From the NCBI GenBank assembly GCA_001580565.1, contig LRBF01000106.1, positions 1 through 58,560 of the forward strand: a stretch of 58,560 bases of DNA, written 5' to 3'. The translations under genes and the position numbers were made by a program. Numbering within the stretch: position 1 is the first letter of the stretch; every line of letters starts with the position of its first letter. This stretch comes from Caballeronia megalochromosomata. Its GTDB lineage: Bacteria; Pseudomonadota; Gammaproteobacteria; Burkholderiales; Burkholderiaceae. This document shows positions 46,518 through 57,304 of this stretch, piece by piece. The notes below the pieces were generated by a model. The model was not told where the DNA came from. It saw only the letters and a program-made list of their open reading frames with translations, and did no database searches.

Positions 46518-47006
46518 ATGAACGCAATTCAGAACTTCTTCAAAACCTTCTTCCTGACCGAGCTGCTGAAGGGTCTGGCGCTGACGGGACGTTACACGTT
46601 CCAGCGCAAGATCACGGTGCAGTTCCCGGAAGAAAAGACCCCGATCTCGCCGCGTTTCCGTGGCCTGCACGCGCTGCGCCGCTATGAAAACGGTGAAGAG
46701 CGCTGCATCGCCTGCAAGCTGTGCGAAGCGGTGTGCCCGGCGATGGCGATCACGATCGAATCGGAAACGCGCGCGGACAACACCCGTCGCACGACGCGCT
46801 ACGACATCGACCTGACCAAGTGCATCTTCTGCGGTTTCTGCGAAGAAAGCTGCCCGGTCGATTCGATCGTCGAGACGCACATCCTCGAATATCACGGCGA
46901 AAAGCGCGGCGACCTGTACTTCACCAAGGACATGCTGCTTGCGGTGGGCGATCGTTACGAAACGGAAATCGCCGCTTCGAAGGCGGCCGACGCGCCTTAT
47001 CGTTGA
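46518..47006 (+). CDS. nuoI: NADH-quinone oxidoreductase subunit I
   Basis: This ferredoxin-like subunit carries clusters N6a and N6b. The 162 residues hold two [4Fe-4S] motifs, [12 protein letters not shown] and [12 protein letters not shown], in the usual spacing. An N-terminal amphipathic helix probably anchors it to the membrane arm. It is followed by an unusual 154-bp gap that contains a hairpin. Confidence 0.97.
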   Translation: MNAIQNFFKTFFLTELLKGLALTGRYTFQRKITVQFPEEKTPISPRFRGLHALRRYENGEERCIACKLCEAVCPAMAITIESETRADNTRRTTRYDIDLTKCIFCGFCEESCPVDSIVETHILEYHGEKRGDLYFTKDMLLAVGDRYETEIAASKAADAPYR

Positions 47007-47014
47007 TTTGAGTT

Positions 47015-47043
47015 CGATGCCGAAGCCAGGCGTTTCGGCATCG
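47015..47043 (+). other. Hairpin in the nuoI-nuoJ gap
   Basis: The inverted repeat CGATGCCGAA with TTCGGCATCG (47015-47043) has 10 bp and a 9-nt loop, 8 bp after the nuoI stop. There is no T-tract, so it is more likely an mRNA stabilising or processing element than a terminator. The rest of the 154-bp gap shows nothing recognisable. Confidence 0.5.
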
Positions 47044-47160
47044 CGCCAGAGCGATTTTGTTGTTGCTGTTTGGCACACTGCGGCGAGCGCCGAGGATGCA
47101 TTCTGTCCACGAGCGCCGACACACCATGCCTGATGATGGCCTAACGATGAACCGGTAATC

Positions 47161-47850
47161 ATGGAATTCACAACCGTACTGTTCTATATCTTCGCGCTGC
47201 TGCTGACCGTGTCGGCGCTGAAGGTGATCACCTCGCGCAACCCGGTGTCATCCGCGCTTTTTCTCGTGCTCTCGTTTTTCAACGCGGCCGCGATCTGGAT
47301 GCTGCTGCAAGCCGAATTCCTCGCGATTCTGCTGGTTCTCGTGTACGTGGGCGCCGTCATGGTGCTGTTCCTCTTCGTGGTCATGATGCTCGACATCAAC
47401 ATTGATGTCCTGCGGCGGGATTTCAAGCGCTTCGTGCCGCTAGCGAGCATCGTCGGCGCGATCATCGTGATCGAGACCGCGCTGATCCTGTGGCACGGCT
47501 ACGGTGCGACGACCACGCCGCTACGCGACGCCTCGGCCGGCGCGGGCGTTTCGGGCGCGGCGCTGATGCCGAACACGCAGTTGATCGGCAAGGTCATCTA
47601 CACGGACTACATCTTCGCCTTTGAAATTGCGGGTCTCGTGCTGCTGGTCGCGATCATCGCGGCGATCTCGCTCACGATCCGCGACAAGAAGGACAAGAAG
47701 ACCCAAACCGTCAGCCAGCAAGTCAAGGTGCGCGCGCAAGACCGCGTGCGCATCGTGAAGATGAAGTCCGAGACAGAGGCGCCGGACGCCACCACGGAAC
47801 CGGCCGTGACCGGCAATATCGGCGCGGGCACGGTCGACAACAAGGGCTGA
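47161..47850 (+). CDS. nuoJ: NADH-quinone oxidoreductase subunit J
   Basis: This membrane subunit (ND6 homologue) has 229 residues and five hydrophobic helices in the first 170 residues, including the [19 protein letters not shown] helix with its pi-bulge region. The last 55 residues are polar, Lys/Thr-rich and probably cytoplasmic. nuoK starts 20 bp downstream. Confidence 0.95.
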   Translation: MEFTTVLFYIFALLLTVSALKVITSRNPVSSALFLVLSFFNAAAIWMLLQAEFLAILLVLVYVGAVMVLFLFVVMMLDINIDVLRRDFKRFVPLASIVGAIIVIETALILWHGYGATTTPLRDASAGAGVSGAALMPNTQLIGKVIYTDYIFAFEIAGLVLLVAIIAAISLTIRDKKDKKTQTVSQQVKVRAQDRVRIVKMKSETEAPDATTEPAVTGNIGAGTVDNKG

Positions 47851-47870
47851 GCGCGAAGGAGAATACGAAC

Positions 47871-48176
47871 ATGTTGAGTCTTGCCCATTACCTCGTGCTC
47901 GGTGCGATCCTGTTTGCGATCAGCATCGTCGGCATCTTCCTGAACCGCCGCAACGTCATCATCATCCTGATGGCCATCGAATTGATGCTGCTCGCGGTGA
48001 ACACCAATTTCGTCGCGTTCTCGCACTATCTGGGCGATGTACACGGCCAGATTTTCGTGTTCTTCGTGCTGACTGTGGCCGCGGCTGAAGCCGCGATCGG
48101 TCTCGCGATTCTCGTGACCCTGTTCCGTAGCCTCGACACGATCAACGTCGAGGACCTCGATCAGCTCAAAGGTTAA
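47871..48176 (+). CDS. nuoK: NADH-quinone oxidoreductase subunit K
   Basis: This small antiporter-like membrane subunit (ND4L homologue) has 101 residues and three helices. The conserved membrane glutamates ([10 protein letters not shown] and [11 protein letters not shown]) are present and take part in proton transfer. Length and sequence are standard. Confidence 0.97.
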   Translation: MLSLAHYLVLGAILFAISIVGIFLNRRNVIIILMAIELMLLAVNTNFVAFSHYLGDVHGQIFVFFVLTVAAAEAAIGLAILVTLFRSLDTINVEDLDQLKG

Positions 48177-48193
48177 TTTCAGGCTAGGCTGTT

Positions 48194-50260
<2,067 letters not shown>

Positions 50261-50273
50261 GGCGAGGGATCCT

Positions 50274-51773
50274 ATGCACTCTTTTCCGATTCTCAGTGTT
50301 GCGATCTGGCTGCCGATCATTTTCGGCCTGCTGGTGCTCGCAGTTGGTAACGATCAGAACCCGGCGCCCGCGCGCTGGGTGGCGCTGATCGGCTCGGTGC
50401 TCGGGCTGATCGTCACGATTCCGCTCATCACCGGCTTCGATACGTCGACGGCCGCGCTGCAGTTTGTCGAGCAGTCGAACTGGATCGAGCGCTTCAACAT
50501 CACGTACCACCTCGGTGTGGACGGCATCTCGATGTGGTTCGTCGTGCTGACCGCGCTCATCACGGTGATCGTCGTGATCGCGGGCTGGGAAGTGATCACC
50601 GAGCGCGTGGCGCAGTACATGGCCGCGTTCCTGATCCTCTCGGGCATCATGATCGGCGTGTTCTCGACGGCGGACGGCCTGCTGTTCTACGTGTTCTTCG
50701 AAGCCACGCTCATCCCGATGTACATCATCATCGGCGTGTGGGGCGGACCGAACCGCGTGTATGCGGCGTTCAAGTTCTTTCTGTACACGCTGGCCGGCTC
50801 GCTGCTGATGCTGGTCGCGCTGCTGTATCTGTACACGCAGACGCACACGTTCGATCTCGCCACGTGGCACGCCGCGAAGCTCGACATGACGCCACAGGTG
50901 CTGCTCTTCATCGCGTTCTTCCTCGCGTTCGCGGTGAAGGTGCCGATGTGGCCGGTGCACACGTGGTTGCCTGATGCGCACGTGGAAGCACCGACGGGCG
51001 GCTCGGTCGTGCTGGCGGCGATCATGCTGAAGCTGGGCGCGTACGGTTTCCTGCGCTTCTCGCTGCCGATCGCGCCGGACGCGAGCCATTTCCTCGCGCC
51101 GGTGGTCATCACGCTGTCGCTGATCGCGGTGATCTACATCGGCCTCGTTGCATTGGTGCAGGCCGACATGAAGAAGCTCGTCGCGTATTCGTCGATCGCG
51201 CACATGGGCTTCGTCACGCTCGGTTTCTTCATGTTCGGGCCGTCGAGCCAGCTCGCCGTCGAAGGCGGGATCATCCAGATGATCTCGCACGGTTTCATCT
51301 CCGGCGCGATGTTCCTTTCGATCGGCGTGCTGTATGACCGCGTCCACTCGCGTCAGATCGCGGATTACGGCGGCGTCGTCAACACGATGCCGAAGTTCGC
51401 CGCGTTCGCGATGCTCTTCGCCATGGCCAACTGCGGCTTGCCGGGCACCTCGGGTTTCGTCGGCGAGTTCATGGTGATTCTGGCGGCCGTGAAGTACAAC
51501 TTCTGGATCGCCTTCCTCGCGACGTTCACACTGATTCTGGGCGCGGCCTACACGCTGTGGATGTACAAGCGCGTGTACTTCGGCGCGGTGGCGAACGATC
51601 ATGTCGCGAAGCTCAAGGACATCAACAAGCGCGAGTTCCTGATGCTCGCCATACTCGCGCTCTTCACGCTGTATATGGGTCTGCATCCGAAGCCCTTTAC
51701 CGACGTGATGCACGAATCCGTGGCAAACCTGCTCTCCCACGTCGCGCAGTCCAAGCTGCCGCTGGCTCAGTAA
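50274..51773 (+). CDS. nuoM: NADH-quinone oxidoreductase subunit M
   Basis: This antiporter-like proton-pumping subunit (ND4 homologue) has 499 residues and about 14 helices. Signature segments include VLFYVFFEATLIPMYIIIGVWG-like sequence around residue 140 and the PVHTWLPDAHVEAPTGGSV loop. The broken-helix lysine and the glutamate of the fifth helix are in place. It lies 13 bp after nuoL. Confidence 0.97.
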   Translation: MHSFPILSVAIWLPIIFGLLVLAVGNDQNPAPARWVALIGSVLGLIVTIPLITGFDTSTAALQFVEQSNWIERFNITYHLGVDGISMWFVVLTALITVIVVIAGWEVITERVAQYMAAFLILSGIMIGVFSTADGLLFYVFFEATLIPMYIIIGVWGGPNRVYAAFKFFLYTLAGSLLMLVALLYLYTQTHTFDLATWHAAKLDMTPQVLLFIAFFLAFAVKVPMWPVHTWLPDAHVEAPTGGSVVLAAIMLKLGAYGFLRFSLPIAPDASHFLAPVVITLSLIAVIYIGLVALVQADMKKLVAYSSIAHMGFVTLGFFMFGPSSQLAVEGGIIQMISHGFISGAMFLSIGVLYDRVHSRQIADYGGVVNTMPKFAAFAMLFAMANCGLPGTSGFVGEFMVILAAVKYNFWIAFLATFTLILGAAYTLWMYKRVYFGAVANDHVAKLKDINKREFLMLAILALFTLYMGLHPKPFTDVMHESVANLLSHVAQSKLPLAQ

Positions 51774-51798
51774 CGTCGTGCGGAGAAACTAAAAGATC

Positions 51799-53271
51799 AT
51801 GCAAAACGCCTCTATGAGTATTCTTTGGCCTGACGCGTTGCTGATGGCCGCGGTCGTCGTGGCCTGGCTGAACGACACGATGTTCGGCGAGAAGAGCCGC
51901 GGCACGACGTATCTGATCGCGCTCGTCTCGACGATCGTCGTCGGCGTATGGTTCGCCGTCACGGCGCTCGACCCGACGCCGCATTACTTCTTCACGCGCA
52001 TGTACATCGTCGATCCGTTCGCGAGCGCGATGAAGGCGGTGGTGTGTCTCGGCTACGCGGTGTCGATCATCTATTCGAAGAAGTATCTCGAAGACCGCGA
52101 GCTGTTCCGCGGCGACTTCTTCCTGCTCGGCCTGTTCTCGCTGCTCGGCCAGTGCGTGATGATTTCGGGCAACAACTTCCTGACGCTCTATCTCGGCCTC
52201 GAGCTGATGTCGCTTTCGCTGTACGCGGTCATCGCGCTGCGCAAGGATGCGCCGCAGTCGAACGAATCGGCGATGAAGTACTACGTGCTCGGCGCGCTCG
52301 CATCCGGCTTCCTGCTCTACGGCATCTCGATGCTTTACGGCGCGACCGGCTCGCTCGAGTTGAACGAAGTGCTGAAGGCGGTGGCTTCGGGCCGCATCAA
52401 CGATGCCGTCCTGCTGTTCGGCGTGATCTTCGTCGTGGCGGGTGTCGCGTTCAAGATGGGCGCGGTGCCGTTCCACATGTGGGTGCCTGACGTGTATCAG
52501 GGCGCACCGACCGCGATGACGCTGCTCACCGGCGGCGGCCCGAAGGTCGCGGCGTTCGCGTGGGGCCTGCGCTTCCTCGTGATGGGCCTGCTGCCGCTCG
52601 CGGTGGACTGGCAGGAGATGCTCGTGATCCTCGCGGCGCTGTCGCTGATCGTCGGCAACGTCACGGGTATCGTGCAGAAGAACATCAAGCGGATGCTCGC
52701 GTACTCGGCCATCTCCAACATGGGCTTCGTGCTGCTCGGCCTGCTCGCCGGCGTGGTCGACGGCAAGGTCACGGGCGCGGCCGGCGCGTACAGCTCGGCG
52801 ATGTTCTACAGCATCATCTATCTTGTGACGACGCTCGGCACCTTCGGTGTGGTCATGCTGCTCGCGCGCCGCGACTTCGAAGCCGAAATGATCGAGGACT
52901 TCAAGGGCCTGAACCAGCGCAGCCCCGTGTTCGCATTCGTCATGATGGTCATGATGTTCTCGCTCGCCGGCATCCCGCCGACGGTCGGGTTCTATGCGAA
53001 GCTCGCCGTGCTCGAAGCGACGATGAACGCCGGCCTCACGTGGCTCGCCGTCCTCGCCGTGATGACCTCGCTCGTGGGCGCGTTCTACTACCTGCGTATC
53101 GTGAAGCTGATGTACTTCGATGCGCCGCAAGACGCATCGCCGATCGTCGCCGGCGGCCTGAACCGCTCGCTGCTCGCGTTCAACGGTCTCGCCGTGCTGG
53201 TGCTCGGTCTGGTGCCGGGTCCGCTGATGACGGCATGCCTGACGGCGATCTCGCACACGCTGCCGCTGTAA
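51799..53271 (+). CDS. nuoN: NADH-quinone oxidoreductase subunit N
   Basis: This third antiporter-like subunit (ND2 homologue) has 490 residues and 14 helices. It includes the GLELMSLSLYAVIALRK segment and FKMGAVPFHMWVPDVYQGAPT. An ATG five codons downstream (MSILWPDALL) is an alternative start. Its stop overlaps the start of the DUF2818 gene in TAATG, so the two are translationally coupled. Confidence 0.96.
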   Translation: MQNASMSILWPDALLMAAVVVAWLNDTMFGEKSRGTTYLIALVSTIVVGVWFAVTALDPTPHYFFTRMYIVDPFASAMKAVVCLGYAVSIIYSKKYLEDRELFRGDFFLLGLFSLLGQCVMISGNNFLTLYLGLELMSLSLYAVIALRKDAPQSNESAMKYYVLGALASGFLLYGISMLYGATGSLELNEVLKAVASGRINDAVLLFGVIFVVAGVAFKMGAVPFHMWVPDVYQGAPTAMTLLTGGGPKVAAFAWGLRFLVMGLLPLAVDWQEMLVILAALSLIVGNVTGIVQKNIKRMLAYSAISNMGFVLLGLLAGVVDGKVTGAAGAYSSAMFYSIIYLVTTLGTFGVVMLLARRDFEAEMIEDFKGLNQRSPVFAFVMMVMMFSLAGIPPTVGFYAKLAVLEATMNAGLTWLAVLAVMTSLVGAFYYLRIVKLMYFDAPQDASPIVAGGLNRSLLAFNGLAVLVLGLVPGPLMTACLTAISHTLPL

Positions 53272-53591
53272 TGTCGGCGGCGGGCTGGTTCATCGTGCTG
53301 TTGGCGCTCGTTTTCGCCAACCTGCCGTTCCTGAATCAGCGCCTCTTCGCCGTCGTCCCGTTGCGGCTTGCCGCGCCAACGGGACACAGGGCGGCGAAGA
53401 AGAGCGCGTGGATTCGCATCGGCGAACTGATCGTTCTTTACTTCGTGGTCGGCGCGCTCGGCTTCATGCTCGAAGCGCGCGCCGGCAACCGGTTCGATCA
53501 GGAATGGCAGTTTTATGCCATTACCTTCAGTCTCTTCATCGTGCTGGCCTTCCCGGGCTTCACGTTTCAGTATCTCGTCAAACGCCGCTGA
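53271..53591 (+). CDS. DUF2818 membrane protein, nuo-operon companion
   Basis: This 106-residue protein has three predicted membrane helices (about 3-18, 49-68 and 84-100). It matches in pattern the DUF2818 family, which in betaproteobacteria follows nuoN. The ATG shares bases with the nuoN stop (TAATG), indicating coupled translation. Function is unknown; a role as complex I assembly factor or supernumerary subunit is plausible from position only. Confidence 0.85.
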   Translation: MSAAGWFIVLLALVFANLPFLNQRLFAVVPLRLAAPTGHRAAKKSAWIRIGELIVLYFVVGALGFMLEARAGNRFDQEWQFYAITFSLFIVLAFPGFTFQYLVKRR

Positions 53592-53641
53592 CGGCTTTAC
53601 GCCTTCAGCGGCTTGTTGGCTTCAAAAGCACAGGGCTCAAG

Positions 53642-54241
53642 ATGGCAGACCATTCCTCGATTCCCGGTAACGACGACGGCCTCATCGAAAAGAAGGTCGA
53701 AAGCGTCACGCTGCACGCGGGCAAATTCCTCACGCTGAAGCGCGACACCGTGGAATTGCCCGACGGCAAGCACGCGACGCGCGAGTTCGTCGAGCATCCC
53801 GGCGCGGTGATGATTCTTCCGGTCTTCGACGACGGCCGCGTGCTGCTCGAACGCCAGTTCCGCTATCCGGTGGGCCGCGTGCTGCTCGAATTCCCGGCGG
53901 GCAAGCTCGATCCCGACGAAGACGAACTGACGTGCGCCAAGCGCGAGTTGCAGGAAGAGACGGGCTACACCGCGCGCGAGTGGACCTTCCTCACGCGCAT
54001 CCATCCGGTAATTTCGTACTCGACCGAATTCATCGACATCTACCTCGCGCGCGGCCTGCATGCGGGCGATGCGAAACTCGACGAAGGCGAGTTCCTCGAA
54101 ACTTTCATCGCCGATGAAGTGCAATTGATGAACTGGGTGAAGGACGGCAGCATCAGCGACGTGAAGACGATCATCGGCGTCTTCTGGCTGGAGAAAATCC
54201 GTTCGGGCGAGTGGACGCTCGGCGAGACAATCAAGGATTGA
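53642..54241 (+). CDS. Nudix hydrolase, ADP-ribose pyrophosphatase type
   Basis: This 199-residue cytoplasmic enzyme is expected to hydrolyse ADP-ribose or related nucleoside diphosphate sugars. The full Nudix box GX5EX7REUXEEXGU runs from G87 to Y109 (REL at 101-103 and EE at 105-106). The N-terminal dimer strands (VTLHAGKFLTLKRDTVELPDG) and the C-terminal acidic insertion resemble the NudF/ADPRase branch. I chose the ATG at 53642; the open frame upstream lies in another frame than DUF2818 and overlaps it. It ends the cluster with its own terminator. Confidence 0.9.
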   Translation: MADHSSIPGNDDGLIEKKVESVTLHAGKFLTLKRDTVELPDGKHATREFVEHPGAVMILPVFDDGRVLLERQFRYPVGRVLLEFPAGKLDPDEDELTCAKRELQEETGYTAREWTFLTRIHPVISYSTEFIDIYLARGLHAGDAKLDEGEFLETFIADEVQLMNWVKDGSISDVKTIIGVFWLEKIRSGEWTLGETIKD

Positions 54242-54263
54242 GCGTTCGCCAGATGGATGCATG

Positions 54264-54297
54264 CAAAAGCGGCCTCGACGGCCGCTTTTGTCGTTTT
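54264..54297 (+). terminator. Terminator after the Nudix gene
   Basis: The 11-bp stem CAAAAGCGGCC with GGCCGCTTTTG (54264-54290, 5-nt loop) is followed by TCGTTTTT. This ends the nuo-DUF2818-Nudix region. Confidence 0.88.
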
Positions 54298-54382
54298 TGC
54301 GTCACCAAAGGCGTCGCGTGGGCCGAGCGGATAGAATGAATGTTTCGTCTCCCGGCAAGTTTTGGCGCTCGCTCAATTTATA

Positions 54383-54394
54383 GAACGATCGTTC
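54383..54394. promoter_or_regulatory. Operator-like palindrome before the acyl-CoA dehydrogenase operon
   Basis: GAACGATCGTTC is a perfect 12-bp palindrome, 44 bp upstream of the first gene. It is immediately followed by a second palindrome, AAAAACGCGTTTTT (54396-54409). The surroundings are AT-rich with TTTATA just before. Such symmetrical sites are typical of TetR-family regulators, many of which control fatty acid or branched-chain catabolism. No regulator gene is adjacent. Confidence 0.55.
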
Positions 54395-54438
54395 AAAAAA
54401 CGCGTTTTTGAGATAAACTTCACCGAAGCCCCATCAGC

Positions 54439-54888
54439 ATGAAGGTCCTCGATTTAAAGTGCTCGCACGAACACCGGTTCGAAGGCTGGTTCGCCTCGAC
54501 CGAGGAGTTCGAGTCACAGTTGTCGCGCAAGCTGGTTGCATGTCCGGTTTGCTCGGCGACGGACGTGAGCCGCATGCCGTCCGCGCCGCGCCTGAATCTC
54601 TCTTCTGCGCGAGGTGAGGCGGCACCGCAGGCGGCGCAGGCAGAAGTCGCGCCGCAAGCGGCGGCATTGCAGGCGCGCGCGCTGCAGTTCATGCGCGAGT
54701 TGATCGAGAAGACCGAGAACGTGGGCGAACGGTTTGCCGAGGAGGCGCGGCGCATTCACTACAACGAGGCGCCGGCGCGCAGCATTCGCGGCGTCACGAC
54801 GCCCGAAGACGCGCATGCCTTGCTCGAAGAAGGGATCGACGTGATGCCGTTGCCTGTTCCGGACGCATTGAAAGAGCCGCTGCAGTAA
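54439..54888 (+). CDS. DUF1178 family protein
   Basis: This 149-residue cytoplasmic protein belongs, by its pattern, to DUF1178. An N-terminal zinc-ribbon-like part has C8 and CPVC (C35, C38), with HEHRFEGWFAS between. An Ala/Gln-rich linker follows (about 60-80), then a helical C-terminal part with ERFAEEARRIHYNEAPARSIRG and an acidic DVMPLPVP end. Function is unknown. It is first in an apparent operon with two acyl-CoA dehydrogenase genes and a MaoC hydratase, suggesting a link to acyl-CoA metabolism, but DUF1178 genes also occur in other contexts. Confidence 0.85.
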   Translation: MKVLDLKCSHEHRFEGWFASTEEFESQLSRKLVACPVCSATDVSRMPSAPRLNLSSARGEAAPQAAQAEVAPQAAALQARALQFMRELIEKTENVGERFAEEARRIHYNEAPARSIRGVTTPEDAHALLEEGIDVMPLPVPDALKEPLQ

Positions 54889-54945
54889 GTCTTGCGCGTG
54901 GCGTCTTTTCTGGCTCCGGGATGGGCCATGAAGGAGACACCGCGC

Positions 54946-56142
54946 ATGAACCTCAGTTATTCCCCGGCGGACGACGCCTTTCGCGCCGACGTCCGCGCCT
55001 GGCTCGAAGCCAGTCTTCCGCGCGCGCTGCGCGACAAAGTCCACCATCACAAGCGTTTGACCCGCGACGACTACGCGAGCTGGCACAAGCTGCTCGCCGC
55101 GCGCGGCTGGTCGGCTGTCGCGTGGCCGAAGGAATACGGCGGTCCCGGCTGGGACGTGACGCAGCGCCATATCTGGGACGAGGAATGCGCCCGCGCCGGC
55201 GCGCCGATGGTGCTGCCCTTCGGTGTATCGATGGTCGCGCCGGTGCTGATGAAACACGGTAGCGCCGCGCAGAAGTCCCGCTATCTGCCGCGCATCCTCG
55301 ACGGCTCCGACTGGTGGTGCCAGGGCTATTCGGAACCGGGCTCTGGGTCCGATCTCGCGTCGTTGCGCACGCGCGCCGAATGGCGTGGCGAGCACTACAT
55401 CGTGAACGGACAGAAGACCTGGACCACGCTCGGCCAGCACGCCGACATGATGTTCTGCCTCGTGCGCACCGATCCCGACGCGAAGAAGCAGGAGGGCATC
55501 TCCTTCCTTCTGATCGACATGAAGACGCCCGGCATCACCGTGCGGCCGATTATCACGCTCGACGAGGATCACGAAGTCAACGAAGTCTTCTTCGAGGACG
55601 TCGAAGTGTCGGTGGAGAATCTCGTCGGTGAGGAGAATCGCGGCTGGACGTATGCGAAGTATCTGCTCGGACACGAACGCACGGGCATCGCGCGTGTCGG
55701 GCAGTCGAAGCGCGAGCTGCTGTTCCTGAAGCGACTCGCGCTCGACCGCAACAAAGGCGGCAAGCCGCTCCTGCACGATCCGCTTTTCGCGGCCAAAATC
55801 GCCGCGCTCGAAATCGAATTGATGGCGCTCGAAGTGACGGTTCAGCGCGTGGTCGCGAGCGAGGCGGTCGGAAAGGGACCGGGCCCGGAGGCATCGATGC
55901 TGAAGATCAAGGGCACCGAAGTACAGCAGGCGCTGACAGAGCTGATGGTCGAGGCAATCGGCCCGCAGGCGGCCGCTTTCGATCCCGCATTCCTCGAAGG
56001 CGAGCGTGCGCACAGCATCACGGGCGACGACGACGCGGCGCCGCTCGCGGCGTATTACTTCAATTTCCGCAAGACATCAATTTACGGCGGATCGAACGAG
56101 ATTCAAAAGAACATCATCGCGCAGATGATTCTGGGGCTTTGA
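54946..56142 (+). CDS. Acyl-CoA dehydrogenase, large subunit type
   Basis: This FAD enzyme oxidises acyl-CoA thioesters to 2-enoyl-CoA. From the ATG at 54946 (AAGGAG before it) it has 398 residues and the full three-part fold: helical N-terminus, beta domain with YSEPGSGSDLASLRTRA and KTWTTLGQHADMMF, and helical C-terminus ending in YGGSNEIQKNIIAQM. At the MCAD catalytic-Glu position (YEG in MCAD) it has Gly (YGG). It resembles the large subunit of the pimeloyl-CoA dehydrogenase (PimC) type, which pairs with a smaller subunit, here the next gene 10 bp downstream. Substrate not readable from sequence. Confidence 0.88.
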   Translation: MNLSYSPADDAFRADVRAWLEASLPRALRDKVHHHKRLTRDDYASWHKLLAARGWSAVAWPKEYGGPGWDVTQRHIWDEECARAGAPMVLPFGVSMVAPVLMKHGSAAQKSRYLPRILDGSDWWCQGYSEPGSGSDLASLRTRAEWRGEHYIVNGQKTWTTLGQHADMMFCLVRTDPDAKKQEGISFLLIDMKTPGITVRPIITLDEDHEVNEVFFEDVEVSVENLVGEENRGWTYAKYLLGHERTGIARVGQSKRELLFLKRLALDRNKGGKPLLHDPLFAAKIAALEIELMALEVTVQRVVASEAVGKGPGPEASMLKIKGTEVQQALTELMVEAIGPQAAAFDPAFLEGERAHSITGDDDAAPLAAYYFNFRKTSIYGGSNEIQKNIIAQMILGL

Positions 56143-56152
56143 GGAGCGGCGC

Positions 56153-57283
56153 ATGGATTTCACTTTCAGCGATGAACAACAGCAGTTCCGCGATGCGCTG
56201 CGCCGCTATCTCGACAAGGAATATGCGTTCGATGCGCGGCAGAAGATCGTCGTATCCGAGGCGGGCGTCGATGAAGCACATTGGCGCGCGTTCGCCGAAC
56301 TCGGTTTGCTCGCGCTGCCGGTTCCCGAAGCGCAGGGCGGCTTCGATGGCGCGCCGGTCGACATGCTCGTCGTGATGCAGGAGCTCGGGCGCGCACTCGT
56401 CGTCGAGCCGTATTGGGCGACGGCCGTGGGCATCGAGGCGCTGCGGCTCGGTGCACAGAAGGGCAGCGAACTCGCGGACGCGTTGCTCGAACGCGCGGGG
56501 CGTGGCGAGATTCGTCTGGCCGTCGCGTTCAACGAGCCGCATGCACGCTACGATCTGTTCGATCTGCACACCACCGCGACCGGCGACGGCGATCACTACG
56601 CGCTCTCAGGAACCAAGTCGATTGTTCAGCATGGCGCGCAGGCCGACTTCTGGATCGTGCCGGCGCGCGTGGAAGACGAAGTGGCGCTCTTCGTCGTCGG
56701 GAAAGAGGCGGCGAATGTCGGCATCACCGGGTATCGCACGATCGACGGGCAACGCGCCGCGACGCTCACATTCGACAAGACGCCCGCGACGCGTCTCGCC
56801 GGCCGTGATACGGGCGCCGCGACCCTGGAGCGGATCGCCGATTACGCGACTTTCCTGCTGTGCGCCGAAGCGCTCGGCGCACTCGATGCGCTCAATCGCG
56901 CGACCGTCGACTATACGAAGGAACGCCAGCAATTCGGCATGCCGATCGCGCGCTTTCAGGCGCTGCAGCATCGCATGGTCGACATGTTGATCCACGCGGA
57001 GCAGGCACGCTCGATCACGTATCTGGCCGCCGCGCGTTATACGAGCGAGGACGCCGCGACGCGCGCGCAAGCCATTTCGGCCGCGAAGGCGCGCGTCGGT
57101 CAGGCCGCGCGCTTCGTTGGGCAACAGGCGGTGCAGTTGCACGGCGGCATGGGCATGACCAACGAACTGCCCGCGGCGCACTGGTTCAAGCGCCTGTCGA
57201 TGATCGAGACGACGCTCGGCGATGTCGATCATCATCTCGCGCGCTTCGCGGCACTTCCCGCTTTTTCCGTTACCGAAGACTGA
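56153..57283 (+). CDS. Acyl-CoA dehydrogenase, small subunit type
   Basis: This 376-residue acyl-CoA dehydrogenase homologue has DFTFSDEQQQFRDALRRYLDK at the N-terminus and DYTKERQQFGMPIARFQALQHR and QLHGGMGMTNELPAAHWFKRL in the C-terminal domain. The usual YEGTSEIQ-like segment near the C-terminus is missing (IETTLGDVDHHLARF instead), so neither this nor the neighbour has the MCAD-type catalytic Glu. Such pairs form heterotetramers in related systems (PimC/PimD, mycobacterial ChsE1/ChsE2), with one subunit providing the active site. The gene lies 10 bp after its partner and 21 bp before the hydratase. Confidence 0.85.
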   Translation: MDFTFSDEQQQFRDALRRYLDKEYAFDARQKIVVSEAGVDEAHWRAFAELGLLALPVPEAQGGFDGAPVDMLVVMQELGRALVVEPYWATAVGIEALRLGAQKGSELADALLERAGRGEIRLAVAFNEPHARYDLFDLHTTATGDGDHYALSGTKSIVQHGAQADFWIVPARVEDEVALFVVGKEAANVGITGYRTIDGQRAATLTFDKTPATRLAGRDTGAATLERIADYATFLLCAEALGALDALNRATVDYTKERQQFGMPIARFQALQHRMVDMLIHAEQARSITYLAAARYTSEDAATRAQAISAAKARVGQAARFVGQQAVQLHGGMGMTNELPAAHWFKRLSMIETTLGDVDHHLARFAALPAFSVTED

Positions 57284-57304
57284 CGCTCATCGAGGAGCTT
57301 TCGC

